A DNA stretch of 64,000 bases from contig CM043956.1 in the NCBI GenBank assembly GCA_014529385.2, forward strand, positions 93,093,721-93,157,720, read 5' to 3'. Source of the stretch: Adiantum capillus-veneris. Lineage: Eukaryota; Streptophyta; Polypodiopsida; Polypodiales; Pteridaceae. Each line of letters begins with the position of its first letter. The stretch's first letter is position 1. The translations under genes and the position numbers were made by a program. This document shows, piece by piece, positions 63,080-64,000 of the stretch. The notes under the pieces were generated by a model. It did not search any database. It was not told where the DNA came from and saw only the letters and a program-made list of their open reading frames with translations.

Positions 63080-64000
63080 ATCACTATGAATGGAACATTA
63101 ACCTCAATGTGTGTACAAGGAATGGATAACTTCAAGCACTCCCAACACCAATAGCATGTAGATTACTAAACAACAACTCAAGATTTAGCCAAAATCACAT
63201 CAAGCACTCTCACACACACATAAAAGATCTCTCTTAATTAACATAAGTAAGAGAAGGGGAGGTTACTAGCATAAAACAATTTGCACTCTATAATGTGCAA
63301 AGAATGGACTGAATGAATGAGCTTTATGGGCTCATGATGAGTGATACAAAGACTCAATGAGACCGAGGGAGACTTGAAATTACAAAGGGGAGGGCCTCTT
63401 TATATAGGCAAGAGAGTGATTAGGAGTGAGGTTAAGATCCAAGTGCAATTTGTACAAATGAAGCTTGATTAGGGACATTCCACCAATGAAGAAGCTCCTT
63501 CCAAGTGATTTGTTGACCAATTTGCAACTAATTGGCTCCATCATCACTTGTGTTGTCTTCACTCCTTCCTCCATAGCTTGAGTCCAAGATCTTCCTTATT
63601 TTAAAATGTAAAGAATCTACATAAAATCAATGCATATCTAGTAATAATAGGAAGGGATTGAATGACAACTTATGAATTACAACAAGATTAAGCATGATTT
63701 GAGAGGTGATTAGAAGAGGAATTTGTGATGGTTTTATGAGCTTGAGAGAGAGGAGGAAGGAGGGGAGGGCGAGGAGACTAATGGCTGATTTTTAGAGAAG
63801 GACTCAATGTGGAAAAGGAAGGGTGTGTGTGTAGAGGTAGAGGGGGTGGTCTCCACCACAGTTGAAAAAACTGGCGTTCACCATTTTGGCCATATCGCCT
63901 AGACCGTATATGCAAAAATTATAAAAAAAAATATGGTCAGAATCTCCAGCTGATAAGCTACAACTTTAATGGGACAACGTTTCTTGGATCAGAGTGGACG

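Larger units (their letters stand above)
62891..64000 (-). repeat. G4: gypsy LTR, runs off the window
   Basis: Starts TGATGACGAAGG, similar in layout to the G1 LTR start (GGTGGCCTCT versus GGCGGCCTCT). It has the stem-loop with GGGCACCACC (62971-62999), a (GA)n tract (63010-63077) and a minus-strand TATA box (63399-63406). No ORF of interest. The end lies beyond 64000, so a solo LTR and a full element cannot be told apart. Confidence 0.7.

Noticed and set aside
1-64000. Host genes, tRNA genes or CRISPR arrays
   Set aside because: No frame with non-transposon similarity that I can recognise, no cloverleaf-like sequence seen, and repeats present are LTRs, microsatellites or the 115-bp array with no regularly spaced short repeats and unique spacers.

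Overview
The window is a stack of nested LTR retrotransposons from a plant nuclear genome. I found no host gene, no tRNA or rRNA gene and no CRISPR array. The plant assignment rests on the element types: Ty1/copia elements with an initiator-Met primer site (TGGTATCAGAGC), Ty3/gypsy elements of the Tat kind that carry a second, archaeal-type RNase H before the integrase, and a gypsy-like family primed by tRNA-Asp. The species cannot be read from this sequence; a large, retroelement-rich genome (fern, lycophyte or gymnosperm) would fit, but that is a guess. Labels used below are mine: X1-X2 (gag-protease elements without reverse transcriptase), G1-G4 (gypsy), C1-C6 (copia).

Layout. Positions 1-27073 are element X1 (+), cut by the window start. 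Gypsy G1 (-, 1847-17803, target duplication GTATT) interrupts X1's gag. G1's own gag is interrupted by X2 (+, 8439-14490, duplication CTTTA), a shorter relative of X1. X1's 3' untranslated part was also hit by a compact copia, C1 (22677-26136, duplication ATTAA). Positions 27074-31590 hold no gene: a probable decayed gypsy leader/LTR, a reversed copia 3' end (C6), and a diverged tandem repeat with a period of about 115 bp. Positions 31595-34559 are a broken copia (C4, -). Copia C3 (+, 34560-56269, same family as C4) contains copia C2 (+, 36531-53267, duplication CAAAT), which contains gypsy G2 (-, 40945-52196). Further right lie a copia remnant (C5, -), a broken MULE-like transposase gene (58319-61206, -), a fragment of a G2-type LTR, a gypsy integrase fragment (G3, +) and the first kilobase of another gypsy LTR (G4, -) running off the end.

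How they work together. Most coding regions carry stops or frameshifts. G1 and G2 keep the order leader ORFs, gag, protease, reverse transcriptase, RNase H, archaeal-type RNase H, integrase. X1 and X2 lack reverse transcriptase and integrase and would need enzymes from elsewhere. X2 is the best preserved: one frame of about 760 codons with two stops.

Points most worth checking: (1) a small leader ORF between primer site and gag in both G1 and G2, duplicated in G2, with protein-level conservation and three different stop codons at one position; (2) a UAG at the same codon between protease and reverse transcriptase in G1 and G2; (3) an LTR hairpin whose stem covaries among G1, G2 and G4; (4) a second retropepsin-like domain, seen after integrase in G3 and inside X2; (5) a repeated W-[VI]-P-K module in X1 and X2.
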